From: Nitrospirota bacterium
GTDB lineage: Bacteria > Nitrospirota > Thermodesulfovibrionia > Thermodesulfovibrionales > JdFR-88
Assembly (NCBI GenBank): GCA_021825295.1
Contig: JAKAHV010000026.1
Coordinates: 1 to 44,465, forward strand
Reading direction: 5' to 3'
DNA length: 44,465 nucleotides
Of the stretch, positions 36,509-43,478 are shown one piece after another. A program made the translations under genes and the position numbers. The first letter of the stretch is position 1, and the number at the start of each line of letters is the position of its first letter. The notes beneath the pieces were generated by a model, which searched no databases, was not told the origin of the DNA, and saw nothing but the letters and a program-made list of their open reading frames with translations.

Positions 36509-36610
36509 ACACCCCCTCCCAACCCTCCCCCTTTTCAGGGGAAGGGTTTCACTAAAGGCCGGTCTTTAGTGAAACCCCCTGCCTGAAGGGAGGGGATTAG
36601 GGGAGGGTGT
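36509..36610. repeat. Head-to-head pair of GC-rich palindromic repeats
   Basis: A type A-like unit (36509-36560) and an inverted type B unit (36559-36610) joined by a perfect 14-bp inverted repeat. GGGTTTCACTAAAG (36544-36557) and CTTTAGTGAAACCC (36564-36577) form its arms around 6 nt. It shows that the TTTCACTAAA tail is part of the repeat unit. It ends just upstream of uvrC, whose upstream region therefore derives partly from the repeat. Confidence 0.8.
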
Positions 36611-36623
36611 TATATTATTAAAA

Positions 36624-38438
36624 ATGGATTTAAAACTGAAACTCTCCAAAGTGCCCGCGCAGCCCGGCGTATACCTCTTCAAGGACGAAAACGGAAAGGT
36701 CCTTTACGCAGGCAAGGCCAAAAGCCTCCGGAACCGCCTGCGGAGCTATTTCCAGAAGGGCGCCGCGCTCGACGAGCGGAAGCAGGGCATGGTGAAGCGG
36801 GTGCGGGATTTCTCCTACATCGTGACCGACAGCGAACTTGAGGCCTTCGCCCTGGAGGCCAATCTGATAAAGGAGCACAGGCCCCCCTTCAATGTCATAT
36901 TCCGGGACGACAAGAACTATCCCTATCTGAAACTCACGGTGAACGAGGAATGGCCCCGGCTGGAGGTGACGAGGCGCATCCTGAGGGACGGGGCGCTCTA
37001 TTACGGTCCGTTTGTGCCGGCCAGCGCCATGTGGGAGACCCTCGCCTTCGTTCGAAGGCATTTCAATATAAGGCCGTGCCGTTACCGCCTGGACAGGAAG
37101 ATGCGTCCGTGCATTCAGCGCCAGATCGGCAGATGCCCCGCGCCCTGCGACGGCAGCATAAGCAGGGAGGAATACATGAAGGCCGTGGAAGAGGTGCGGC
37201 TATTCCTCGAAGGAGACAAGAAGGGGCTCCTGAAGGAGCTGGAGAACACGATGTACAGGCTTGCCGAAGAGCAGCTCTATGAGGACGCGGCAAGGCTCCG
37301 GGACAGGATCGAGGCCCTTAAAAGGGCGCTGGAGCAGCAGAAGGTCATCTCCCCGGAGCTTGGGGACATCGATGTCATCGGCCATGCCAGTGAAGACGGA
37401 GCCGCCGCGCAGGCCGTACAGGTATTCTTCATAAGAAAGGGATCGATGATAGGCAGCAGGGATTTTTACCTTCCAAACCAGGCCCCGATGCCACTGGAGG
37501 AGTTTTTGGCCGGCTTTCTGGAGATGTTTTACTCGAAGGAAATAATCCCTCCGGAGGCGATACTCCTCAGAAAAAGGCCTCGGGATGCCGCCTCCTTGGA
37601 GGCATGGCTTTCCGCCAGGAAGCAGGGCAGGGTAAAAATCCATGTGCCCGCGCGCGGAAAGAAAAACGATCTTCTGAAGATGGCCGAGCGGAACGCGGCC
37701 GAGCTTCTGAGGGCAAGGAGGGCCGCGCCAGGCGGCAAAACGCTAGAGTCTCTCAAGGAGAGGTTTTACCTCAGGAAAGCGCCTGCCAGCATTGGCGCGT
37801 TCGATATATCCACGACCTTCGGGGCGCAGCCCGTCGGGGGGTTCATATACTGGGCGGATGGCGAGTTCAGGAAGGAGTTTTACCGGCACGTGAAGATAAA
37901 GACCGTCCCCGCCGGGAAGATGGACGATTACCGGATGATGGAGGAGACAGTCGCCAGGGTGCTGGCGGACCTGGGCGCCGACAGGCCGGAGCTTGTGGTT
38001 ATAGACGGGGGCAAGGGGCAGCTCGAAGCCGCAATGAAGGCGGTCTACACGCTTGCCGATCCCCAAAAACCCCCGGCAGGGGTCATCGCCGTCGCCAAAG
38101 ACCCGGACAGGGTCTTTACAACCGTTTCGGAGCTGCCGGTGAACATCGAGGACGGCAGCCCTTCGTCGCTTCTTCTGAAGCGGATACGTGACGAGGTACA
38201 CCGTTTCGCAATCGGTTTCCACAAGAGGCTCCGCGGCAAAAGCCTCCTCTCTTCGCCCCTGGAGGCGGTGAAGGGAATCGGCAGGAAGAGGCGACTGGCC
38301 CTTTTAAAACATTTCGGAAGCCTCGAGGCCATCAGGCAGGCCGGGGCGGAGGAGATAAGCCTGGTGGACGGAATCGGCACGGAGCTGGCCCAGGTGATCA
38401 AAAGCACTCTTGATAAAAAGGAAAATGTGTTAGAATGA
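36624..38438 (+). CDS. uvrC: Excinuclease ABC subunit C
   Basis: Dual-incision nuclease of nucleotide excision repair. Over 604 residues: the N-terminal GIY-YIG-type domain (PGVYLFKDENGKVLYAGKAK, nicks 3' of the lesion) and a cysteine cluster region RPCRYRL...RCPAPC. The UVR motif for UvrB contact (EEQLYEDAARLRDRIEALKR) comes next, then the RNase H-like C-terminal nuclease (FDISTTFGAQPVGGF, VVIDGGKGQLEAA, cuts 5'). Tandem helix-hairpin-helix motifs (VKGIGRKRRLALLKHFGS, VDGIGTELAQVI) finish the protein. The next gene starts within its stop codon (ATGA). Confidence 0.98.
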   Translation: MDLKLKLSKVPAQPGVYLFKDENGKVLYAGKAKSLRNRLRSYFQKGAALDERKQGMVKRVRDFSYIVTDSELEAFALEANLIKEHRPPFNVIFRDDKNYPYLKLTVNEEWPRLEVTRRILRDGALYYGPFVPASAMWETLAFVRRHFNIRPCRYRLDRKMRPCIQRQIGRCPAPCDGSISREEYMKAVEEVRLFLEGDKKGLLKELENTMYRLAEEQLYEDAARLRDRIEALKRALEQQKVISPELGDIDVIGHASEDGAAAQAVQVFFIRKGSMIGSRDFYLPNQAPMPLEEFLAGFLEMFYSKEIIPPEAILLRKRPRDAASLEAWLSARKQGRVKIHVPARGKKNDLLKMAERNAAELLRARRAAPGGKTLESLKERFYLRKAPASIGAFDISTTFGAQPVGGFIYWADGEFRKEFYRHVKIKTVPAGKMDDYRMMEETVARVLADLGADRPELVVIDGGKGQLEAAMKAVYTLADPQKPPAGVIAVAKDPDRVFTTVSELPVNIEDGSPSSLLLKRIRDEVHRFAIGFHKRLRGKSLLSSPLEAVKGIGRKRRLALLKHFGSLEAIRQAGAEEISLVDGIGTELAQVIKSTLDKKENVLE

Positions 38439-39100
38439 CACCGATGATGCGCTTTAAACTCATGGCGTTCGCCTTTTTGCTTTCCATTTCGGCCTTTTTT
38501 CTGGCCGTCTCCCCGGCGCTGGCGGCCTACAGGCTGATACTCAAAAACGGTTCGGTCCTGGAGGGAATTGGCTCCTATACGCGGGCCGATGGAGAGATCA
38601 GGTTCCAGTACGGAGGCGGCACGATCGGCATCCCGGAAAAAGACGTGCTCCGGATAGAAAAATCCAGGCAGGAGCCGACCGTCGTCCTGCCTGAATACAC
38701 TGCGCCGGCAAAAAAAACCCAGGCGCAGCCCTCGCGGCCGAAGACAAATAATAGCGGCAGGCTGGCGGAGATAAACAGGCGGCTGGCGGAGATAAAGGCG
38801 AAGGAAGACGAATACAGGCAACTGAAGGCGCAATACCAGGAGGTCATGCTCCGCATACAAAACCTGTTTAACCAGGGCAGGCAGGCGGCCATAGGGGCCG
38901 GGAAAAGCCAGATCCAGGCAAACCAGCAGTATGGCCAGTTCCTTGGCCCCGCGCAGCAGCAGATGGTGCAGGCCAATTTCCTGGCCAAGCAGCAGCTTGA
39001 GGCGAAGATAAAAGACATGGAGACCAACGTCCTGCCGCCCTTGATGCAGGAAAAGGCGAGGCTGCTTCAGGAAAAACAGGAGCTTGAGAGCCTCTCCTGA
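38435..39100 (+). CDS. Secreted coiled-coil protein, function unknown
   Basis: 221 residues with a signal peptide (MAFAFLLSISAFFLAVSPALA, cut after ALA). A small domain resembling a periplasmic SH3-like fold follows (YRLILKNGSVLEG, IPEKDVLRIEKS), then a Pro/Lys linker and a long Gln/Lys/Glu-rich coiled coil (about residues 105-220, heptads such as LAEINRRLAEIKAKEDEY). It overlaps uvrC by four bases (ATGA), so translation is coupled, though a link to DNA repair is not expected. I do not recognise the family. Confidence 0.75.
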   Translation: MTPMMRFKLMAFAFLLSISAFFLAVSPALAAYRLILKNGSVLEGIGSYTRADGEIRFQYGGGTIGIPEKDVLRIEKSRQEPTVVLPEYTAPAKKTQAQPSRPKTNNSGRLAEINRRLAEIKAKEDEYRQLKAQYQEVMLRIQNLFNQGRQAAIGAGKSQIQANQQYGQFLGPAQQQMVQANFLAKQQLEAKIKDMETNVLPPLMQEKARLLQEKQELESLS

Positions 39101-39101
39101 G

Positions 39102-39130
39102 CCTCTCCCCCCGGGGAGAGGGTTTTCACT
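39102..39130. repeat. GC-rich palindromic repeat, short type A copy
   Basis: CCTCTCCCC and GGGGAGAGG around CC, followed by GTTTTCACTTG. It directly follows the stop codon at 39100 and could form a 3' hairpin on the transcript. Confidence 0.65.
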
Positions 39131-39370
39131 TGTAAGCCAAAGGCGCGTCCCTCTTTTTCGCCACAGCCGCAAGGGGCCCTGTTGGAAATACGCGCAGCAG
39201 ACCAATGCGATTACCCCGAACCTCCACAATTAGCATTGCTTTTCTATGCTCAAGTTTCACCCTGTACCTTTGTATGTGCGTGATCACAGATAGGATGCAG
39301 GTTACGTCCCGTATTATTGGAAGCACCTTTAAAAACTGCACCTGAAAGCTGAGAGTGTAGTTTCTTTTGC
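39131..39370. other. Gene-free stretch before the leader
   Basis: 240 nt with no supported gene. A 71-codon open frame on the minus strand (39126-39341, GTG start) has no ribosome site and no recognisable family. Together with the leader below, 39101-39796 carries no full-size gene. Confidence 0.5.
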
Positions 39371-39400
39371 TTGACAGAAGTTAAAATCTATTCTTATACT
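39371..39400 (+). promoter_or_regulatory. Strong promoter of the double-cubane operon leader
   Basis: Perfect -35 TTGACA (39371-39376), 18-nt spacer, -10 TATACT (39395-39400; 5 of 6). Predicted start near 39407, about 390 nt upstream of the first full-size gene of the operon. Confidence 0.75.
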
Positions 39401-39433
39401 TTGAGAGTAATATCTTAAAAAGGAGGTGAACAG

Positions 39434-39484
39434 GTGACCGCTAGGAAATTTCATACCGGGCTTTTTAAATCCGGGCTTGGTTGA
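39434..39484 (+). CDS. 16-residue leader peptide with an ideal ribosome site
   Basis: GTG start with AAGGAGGTGA, a full anti-16S match, 7 nt upstream. It encodes VTARKFHTGLFKSGLG and stops at UGA 39482-39484. The UGA is inside a perfect 7-bp hairpin (39481-39497), so a ribosome at the end of the peptide would open or block that hairpin. The strength of the ribosome site in an otherwise non-coding leader argues for a real translated leader peptide. The peptide has no homologue I know. Confidence 0.5.
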   Translation: MTARKFHTGLFKSGLG

Positions 39485-39628
39485 CGATGCTCGTCAAAAG
39501 CCTGGTCGAGGTTTTCCGGTAATGGAGTTTTTGGTCCGGCGGCTGCCATTGTTCACTTTCTCGTATGCATGACCCGCTGATCTGATCAGAAGCACATCTC
39601 CCAAAACGCCATTACGATAAATATCTAA

Positions 39629-39719
39629 AAACCTCAAGTTGCTAAAACTGACGGACTTTTTTGCCATTACCCGTTAAGTGCGGCAAAACGTTCTTAAGTA
39701 CTGCGTTGAGGTTTTTTTT
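39629..39719 (+). terminator. Intrinsic terminator at the end of the leader
   Basis: Outer stem AAACCTCAA/TTGAGGTTT (9 bp, extendable through A-T pairs) enclosing a 7-bp inner hairpin, then a run of eight T (39712-39719). It ends 77 nt before the ATG at 39797. Confidence 0.7.
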
Positions 39720-39796
39720 ACCTCACCTTCGACCTTGCTGTGTTCTCCGGGTTCGGTTTATATAATTTTAAAAAAAACAAAAAAATTGGAGGCCAG

Positions 39797-41071
39797 ATGA
39801 GCGGAAAAGACTATGCAAAGATGTGGGAAGAGCTTGGGCTTAACCTTGAAAATCATGCCGGGCTGCTGGGCGTACTTTCAAAGGCGTACACGGACATTTA
39901 TCTCTCCCAGAAAAACAGGCCCAAGGCGATGGAATATTTTGATTTCGTCATATCCGAAGTACACGGCCTCAGGATAGAAGAGATCGTGAACGCAAAGGAA
40001 GCGGGCCGTAAAGTCGTGGGTACTTTTTGCGTATATGTGCCGGAGGAGATCGTGCTTGCCGCGGACGGCGTGTGCATAGGCCTTTGCGCGGGGGCAGAGG
40101 TGGGTTCCGAGGAGGCCGAGAAATTCATACCCAGGAATACCTGCGCCTTGATAAAGGCCTTCATGGGGTTCAAGCTCTCGGGTCTTTGCCCATATGTGGA
40201 GTCGGCAGACCTCATCGTGGGCGAGACCACCTGCGACGGCAAGAAAAAAGCATACGAAAGCTTTAACGACATCACCGGGAAGGTTTATGTAATGGAAATC
40301 CCCCATATGAAGACCACCGAGGACAGGAAGCTCTGGCTAAGCGAGGTGAGGCGGTTCAAGGACAAGATGGAGGCGCTTTCCAGGAAGAAGATAACCGTTG
40401 AGGGTCTCAAAAAATCCGCCTCTGTCGTCAATGTCAAACGGAGAGCGCTTCAGCGGCTAAGCAGGCTCAGGGCGGCGGACCCCGCCCCGATATCGGGGCT
40501 TGACGCACTGCTTGTAAACCAGGTCTCCTTCTATGACGACCCAAAGAGGTTCACGGAGATGACAAACAAGCTCTGTGACGAACTCGATCAGCGGGTGTCA
40601 AATGGAACTGGTGTGGCTGCCAAAGGCGCGCCGCGCATACTCGTCTCAGGCTCTCCGATGGCGATACCAAACTGGAAGCTCCACGCGATAATCGAGGGAA
40701 GCGGCGCGGTGGCGGTGGGCGAGGAGTCCTGCATAGGAGAAAGAAATCACAGAGACCTGCTGGATGAGAATTTCTCAACTGTGGACGAAGCGATGGAGAA
40801 ACTGGCCTCCCGCTATCTGGGCATAGACTGTGCCTGCTTTACGCCAAACACTGAGAGACTGGATAACATAAAGGCTTTGACCAAAAGTCTCCATGCGGAC
40901 GGCGTCATCCACTATTCACTCCAGTTCTGCACGCCATATCTGATGGAGGCGCACAAGGCAGAAAAGGCGGTCACCGAGGTGCCCTTCATGAGGATAGAGA
41001 CGGACTACAGCATGGAGGATTTCGGCCAGCTCAAAACCAGGGTGGAAGCCTTCATCGAGATGTTGAGGTAA
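39797..41071 (+). CDS. Double-cubane-cluster protein, 2-hydroxyacyl-CoA dehydratase D-component family (YjiM-like)
   Basis: 424 residues from ATG 39797 (GGAGG 4 nt upstream). Family features: FCVYVPEEIVLAADGVCIGLCAGAEVG, split by its Cys residues, then PRNTCALIKAFMGF, LCPYVESADLIVGETTCDGKKK, and in the second half GSPMAIPNWKLHAIIEG, GEESCIGERN and the C-terminal FCTPYLMEAHKAEK. These cysteines ligate the iron-sulfur centre. Homologues without a dehydratase partner (double-cubane-cluster proteins) take electrons from an ATP-driven activator and reduce small molecules at low potential; the true substrate is unknown. The activator follows after 7 nt, then a tRNA and YedF. A structured leader precedes it. 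Confidence 0.9.
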   Translation: MSGKDYAKMWEELGLNLENHAGLLGVLSKAYTDIYLSQKNRPKAMEYFDFVISEVHGLRIEEIVNAKEAGRKVVGTFCVYVPEEIVLAADGVCIGLCAGAEVGSEEAEKFIPRNTCALIKAFMGFKLSGLCPYVESADLIVGETTCDGKKKAYESFNDITGKVYVMEIPHMKTTEDRKLWLSEVRRFKDKMEALSRKKITVEGLKKSASVVNVKRRALQRLSRLRAADPAPISGLDALLVNQVSFYDDPKRFTEMTNKLCDELDQRVSNGTGVAAKGAPRILVSGSPMAIPNWKLHAIIEGSGAVAVGEESCIGERNHRDLLDENFSTVDEAMEKLASRYLGIDCACFTPNTERLDNIKALTKSLHADGVIHYSLQFCTPYLMEAHKAEKAVTEVPFMRIETDYSMEDFGQLKTRVEAFIEMLR

Positions 41072-41078
41072 AAGGACA

Positions 41079-41825
41079 ATGAGGGTTTTGGGGATAGACA
41101 TAGGCTCCAGGTTCATAAAGGCCGCTTTGCTTGAAAATGGGGAGCTGGCGGCAACGAGGATGGTCGATACCTCCTTCGACCCGCTGGAAAGGTGCAAGGA
41201 GCTCCTGGAGGAAACCGCCGCTGACAAAGTCGTTGCCACGGGTTACGGACGGCATCTCCTTGAGGTCCACTCCGATATAAAGACCATCACGGAGATAAAG
41301 GCGTTCGCGAGGGGGGCACGCGCAATGTTCCCCTCGTGCCGCACCATAATTGACATCGGCGGGCAGGACACCAAGGTCATTAGCCTTGATGATGCGGGCA
41401 GCGTCAAAAAATTCGAGATGAACGACAGGTGCGCCGCAGGCACGGGTAAATTTGTGGAGATAATGGCCAGGGCCCTTGGCTATTCTCTAGAGGGTTTTGG
41501 CTTCGTATCGCCCGAGGGCCGCAGGGAACTGCAGATAAACAGCATGTGCACGGTTTTTGCCGAGTCCGAAGTCATTTCCCTCATAACGAAAGGGGCCGGG
41601 AGGGAAGACATAGCCCTGGCCCTGCATCGCTCGGTGGCCAGTAGGGTGCTTTCCATGGCGCGCAGGGTTTCACTGGAAGAGGAAGTTGTATTTGCCGGTG
41701 GCTGCGCCAGGAACGGCCTACTTAAAAACCTGCTTGAGACAGGCACGGGGAAAACAATAAATGTGGCCAAAAGCCCGGAGATTACAGGGGCCCTTGGGGC
41801 CGCCCTATATGCTTTGGGAAGATGA
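41079..41825 (+). CDS. ATP-dependent activator of the double-cubane protein (HgdC/BcrA/YjiL-like ATPase)
   Basis: 248-residue ASKHA-fold ATPase that docks to its partner and injects an electron on ATP hydrolysis ('archerase'). It has the N-terminal phosphate loop VLGIDIGSRFIKAALL and IIDIGGQDTKVISLD. The two cysteines that bridge the dimer's 4Fe-4S cluster appear in MNDRCAAGTGKF and INSMCTVFAESE, and the adenosine motif is FAGGCARNGLL. Length is normal for the family (about 255). The start lies 7 nt after the partner's stop, and its stop codon is only 7 nt before a tRNA, so all are likely on one transcript. Confidence 0.92.
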   Translation: MRVLGIDIGSRFIKAALLENGELAATRMVDTSFDPLERCKELLEETAADKVVATGYGRHLLEVHSDIKTITEIKAFARGARAMFPSCRTIIDIGGQDTKVISLDDAGSVKKFEMNDRCAAGTGKFVEIMARALGYSLEGFGFVSPEGRRELQINSMCTVFAESEVISLITKGAGREDIALALHRSVASRVLSMARRVSLEEEVVFAGGCARNGLLKNLLETGTGKTINVAKSPEITGALGAALYALGR

Positions 41826-41832
41826 ATTTACC

Positions 41833-41928
41833 GGGGGGTATGGGGCTGGTGCCCCACATGGTCTGCAAAACCATGCTCGCGCCCCTCGATAGTGGTGCGG
41901 TGGGTTCGATTCCCACTATCCCCCTCCA
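41833..41928 (+). tRNA. tRNA with selenocysteine-tRNA body and cysteine anticodon GCA
   Basis: 96 nt including encoded CCA. The acceptor has 8 bp: GGGGGGTA (41833-41840) pairs with TATCCCCC (41917-41924), with one G-U. The D arm is 6 bp with a 4-nt loop: TGGGGC-TGGT-GCCCCA (41841-41856). The anticodon stem CATGGT/ACCATG encloses CTGCAAA, anticodon GCA at 41865-41867. The long variable arm is CGCGCC/GGTGCG (41878-41883, 41894-41899). The T arm is GTGGG-TTCGATT-CCCAC (41900-41916). The 8+5 fold, 6-bp D stem, tiny D loop and long extra arm are those of bacterial tRNA-Sec. The discriminator is T (41925), the cysteine identity base, instead of G. The loop differs from the usual Sec loop CUUCAAA at one base. 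CysRS or SerRS charging cannot be decided here. Confidence 0.92.
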
Positions 41929-41951
41929 AAAAGAGAAAGAGAGGCATGAAA

Positions 41952-42554
41952 ATGGTAATTGACGCAAGGGGGCTTGGGTGCCCCAGGCCTGTCATGATGG
42001 CGCAGGAAGCCCTGTCCGGTATAAAGGAAGGGATAGTGGAAGTCCTGGTGGACAATTACGGTTCATCGGAAAACGTTTTGATGTTCGCTCAAAGCGCCGG
42101 CTGTTATGCGGAGGTTTTTAGGGAGGGGCAGGACTTTCGGGTAAAAATTGTAAAAGGATACACTTGCCAGCCCGCGAATGTGCCGGAAAAGAAAAAAGAG
42201 GAAGTTGCGGAGGGAAGAAAAGATATCCTCATGGTAGTGGCTGCCGACCAGTTGGGCAAGGATGAAGAGCTTGGCCGGATGCTCATCAAAGGGTTTTTCG
42301 AGACGATGAAGGTGACGAAGGAAGTTCCGCATACGGTCTTTTTCCTTAACGCCGGGGTGAAGCTTACGACGGTCAATGAGGAACTGATTCCCGTCCTTAA
42401 GGATATAGAGGCGATGGGAGTAGAGATATTCTCCTGCGGCACCTGTCTAAAATATTACGGCCTTGAATCAAACCTCAAGGTGGGTTACAGGGGCACGACA
42501 AACAACATCATCAACGGGATGGCAGACAGAGGGAAAACCGTGTGGATAGGCTAG
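41952..42554 (+). CDS. yedF: Selenium metabolism protein YedF
   Basis: 200 residues. The N-terminal TusA/SirA-like domain has the sulfur-carrier cysteine in DARGLGCPRPVMMAQEAL. The C-terminal DsrE-like domain (DILMVVAADQLGKDEEL to the end) has FSCGTCLKYYGLE with two further cysteines, the pattern of the YedF family found with selD and other selenium genes. It probably carries reactive sulfur or selenium; a biochemical role is not established. Start ATG 41952 (MVIDARG) has AGAGG 7 nt upstream; ATG 41946 is possible. It lies 23 nt after the tRNA, whose maturation would split the transcript. A next gene appears truncated right after it. Confidence 0.92.
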   Translation: MVIDARGLGCPRPVMMAQEALSGIKEGIVEVLVDNYGSSENVLMFAQSAGCYAEVFREGQDFRVKIVKGYTCQPANVPEKKKEEVAEGRKDILMVVAADQLGKDEELGRMLIKGFFETMKVTKEVPHTVFFLNAGVKLTTVNEELIPVLKDIEAMGVEIFSCGTCLKYYGLESNLKVGYRGTTNNIINGMADRGKTVWIG

Positions 42555-42603
42555 CGGAACTGAAAAGAGTAGTGGCAAGAAACGAAAAGGGGACGGTTGT
42601 ATA
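42541..42603 (+). pseudogene. Possible truncated start of a gene after yedF
   Basis: A GTG-started frame overlaps the end of yedF by 14 bases and encodes MDRLAELKRVVARNEKGTVV before TAA. Overlap of that kind is usual in operons, and sequence after it is transposase-derived, so it could be the 5' stub of a gene cut by the insertion. Too short to identify. Confidence 0.3.
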
Positions 42604-42610
42604 AAGCACA

Positions 42611-42964
42611 TTGACCTATTTCATGGCGAGGGGACTTAGCTGGTTCAAACACGGGTTTGAGTTCGAAGCATTGATTTCGGACAACGGCCATGAGTTCAAA
42701 GGGTCGCTGGAGAGGGAACACCCCTTCGAGACTTTCTGTCAGCAGATAGGGCTCAGGCATTATACGACAAGGCCCTACAGGCCACAGACAAACGGCAAGG
42801 TCGAAGCATTTTTCAGAATACTTAAGAAGGAGTTTTTCAGGCCGAATACATTCGAGAATTTAAATGAAGTGACGGAACAGATGGGCGGGTTTCTCTTCGA
42901 ATATAATCACCTGCGGAGGCATGGGGGTTTAAATTATCTGACCCCTTTTGATAAACTTCTAAAA
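42611..42964 (+). pseudogene. Truncated transposase, integrase-core (IS3/IS481-like)
   Basis: About 118 residues of the C-terminal half of an rve-type transposase: ALISDNGHEF (second catalytic Asp), TTRPYRPQTNGKVEAFFRIL (catalytic Glu, about 40 residues later), then FEYNHLRRHGGLNYLTPFDKL, the usual C-terminal end. The helix-turn-helix and the first catalytic Asp are missing; the frame opens right after TAA at 42602. It cannot be active. The frame runs on without a stop into the tail of a BrnT toxin. Confidence 0.8.
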
Positions 42965-43111
42965 GTTACCATTGGACAGGGATTGAACGGCAAAGTCCTT
43001 GTCGTTGTCCATACGTACAGAAAGATAAAAGGCAAAGAAACCGTTCGGATAATATCCGCGAGAAAGGCTACCAAGCATGAAGAAGCAAAGTATTTCGAAA
43101 AGAGAGGATAA
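42965..43111 (+). pseudogene. C-terminal fragment of a BrnT-type toxin fused to transposase sequence
   Basis: The last 48 or so codons of the frame read NGKVLVVVHTYRKIKGK and VRIISARKATKHEEAKYFE, the C-terminal beta strands and the conserved ISARKAT...E segment of BrnT ribonuclease toxins (about 90 residues when complete). The N-terminal half (the usual FxWDxxKxxxNxxKHGV segment) is missing, replaced in frame by transposase. The toxin is therefore probably inactive. A BrnA-like antitoxin gene follows directly. Confidence 0.75.
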
Positions 43112-43115
43112 TATC

Positions 43116-43319
43116 ATGAAAAAAGAATACGATTTCTCCAAAGCTGTTCAGGGGGAATTTTACAGACCAATGGAAAGGCTCGAAATTCCAATATACCTGG
43201 ATAAAGAGGTCAAAGAGTTTTTCGGCAAAACGGCATCCAAAAAAAAGATCGGCCTCGACAAAGTTGTAAACATCATTTTGCGCAAGGAAATGGAGATGCT
43301 CAAGGCCATGGGGATTTAG
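43116..43319 (+). CDS. BrnA/CopG-like antitoxin, partner truncated
   Basis: 67 residues: an N-terminal segment KEYDFSKAVQGEFYRP that in BrnA-type antitoxins binds the toxin, then a short strand (LEIPIYLDKEV) and helices (KIGLDKVVNIILRKEMEML), a ribbon-helix-helix-like arrangement. The ATG is 4 nt after the stop of the BrnT fragment, the normal toxin-antitoxin order. With the toxin broken it is an orphan that may still repress a promoter or cross-react with the intact pair at 43479-44028. Confidence 0.75.
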   Translation: MKKEYDFSKAVQGEFYRPMERLEIPIYLDKEVKEFFGKTASKKKIGLDKVVNIILRKEMEMLKAMGI

Positions 43320-43478
43320 GAGAAGGACACACATCACATATTTCTTCTGGAAACCTGCGTCGGTCCCGAGCAATGCAACAACGGTTCTATTTAATCAAGA
43401 TGGCAAAACCAAAAAGGAATGTTATCCCTTTCCCCTTTTACAAATCGCGCATGAGAAGCCGGTTGCGGACCTCCCGTT

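Larger units (their letters stand above)
39407..39722 (+). ncRNA. Structured leader RNA or small RNA ending in a terminator
   Basis: The stretch from the predicted start to an intrinsic terminator is rich in paired segments. ACCGGGC (39455-39461) can pair with GCCTGGT near 39502-39508. TTGACGA-TGC-TCGTCAA (39481-39497) is perfect and overlaps the mini-ORF stop. TTTTGCC (39659-39665) pairs with GGCAAAA (39682-39688). An outer pair AAACCTCAA (39629-39637) with TTGAGGTTT (39706-39714) runs into eight T and forms the terminator. TTAAG/CTTAA (about 39674 and 39693) could compete with the inner hairpin. I do not recognise a known riboswitch class (no cobalamin, SAM, TPP, c-di-GMP or fluoride signature). 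It may be an attenuator for the downstream genes or a separate small RNA. Confidence 0.55.

Noticed and set aside
39126-39341. 71-codon minus-strand frame in the gap after 39100
   Set aside because: GTG start without ribosome site, no recognised family, overlaps a palindromic repeat at its end. Could be a decayed gene but not supported.
39434-39577. Mini-ORF read through its UGA as a small selenoprotein of 48 codons
   Set aside because: The reading after UGA gives no recognisable domain or redox motif, and the hairpin includes the UGA itself, unlike bacterial SECIS elements, which lie just downstream. Kept only as a leader peptide.
41833-41928. Ordinary selenocysteine tRNA (selC)
   Set aside because: The anticodon loop reads CTGCAAA (GCA), not TCA, and the discriminator is T rather than G. 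It has the shape of tRNA-Sec but cannot read UGA by normal pairing.
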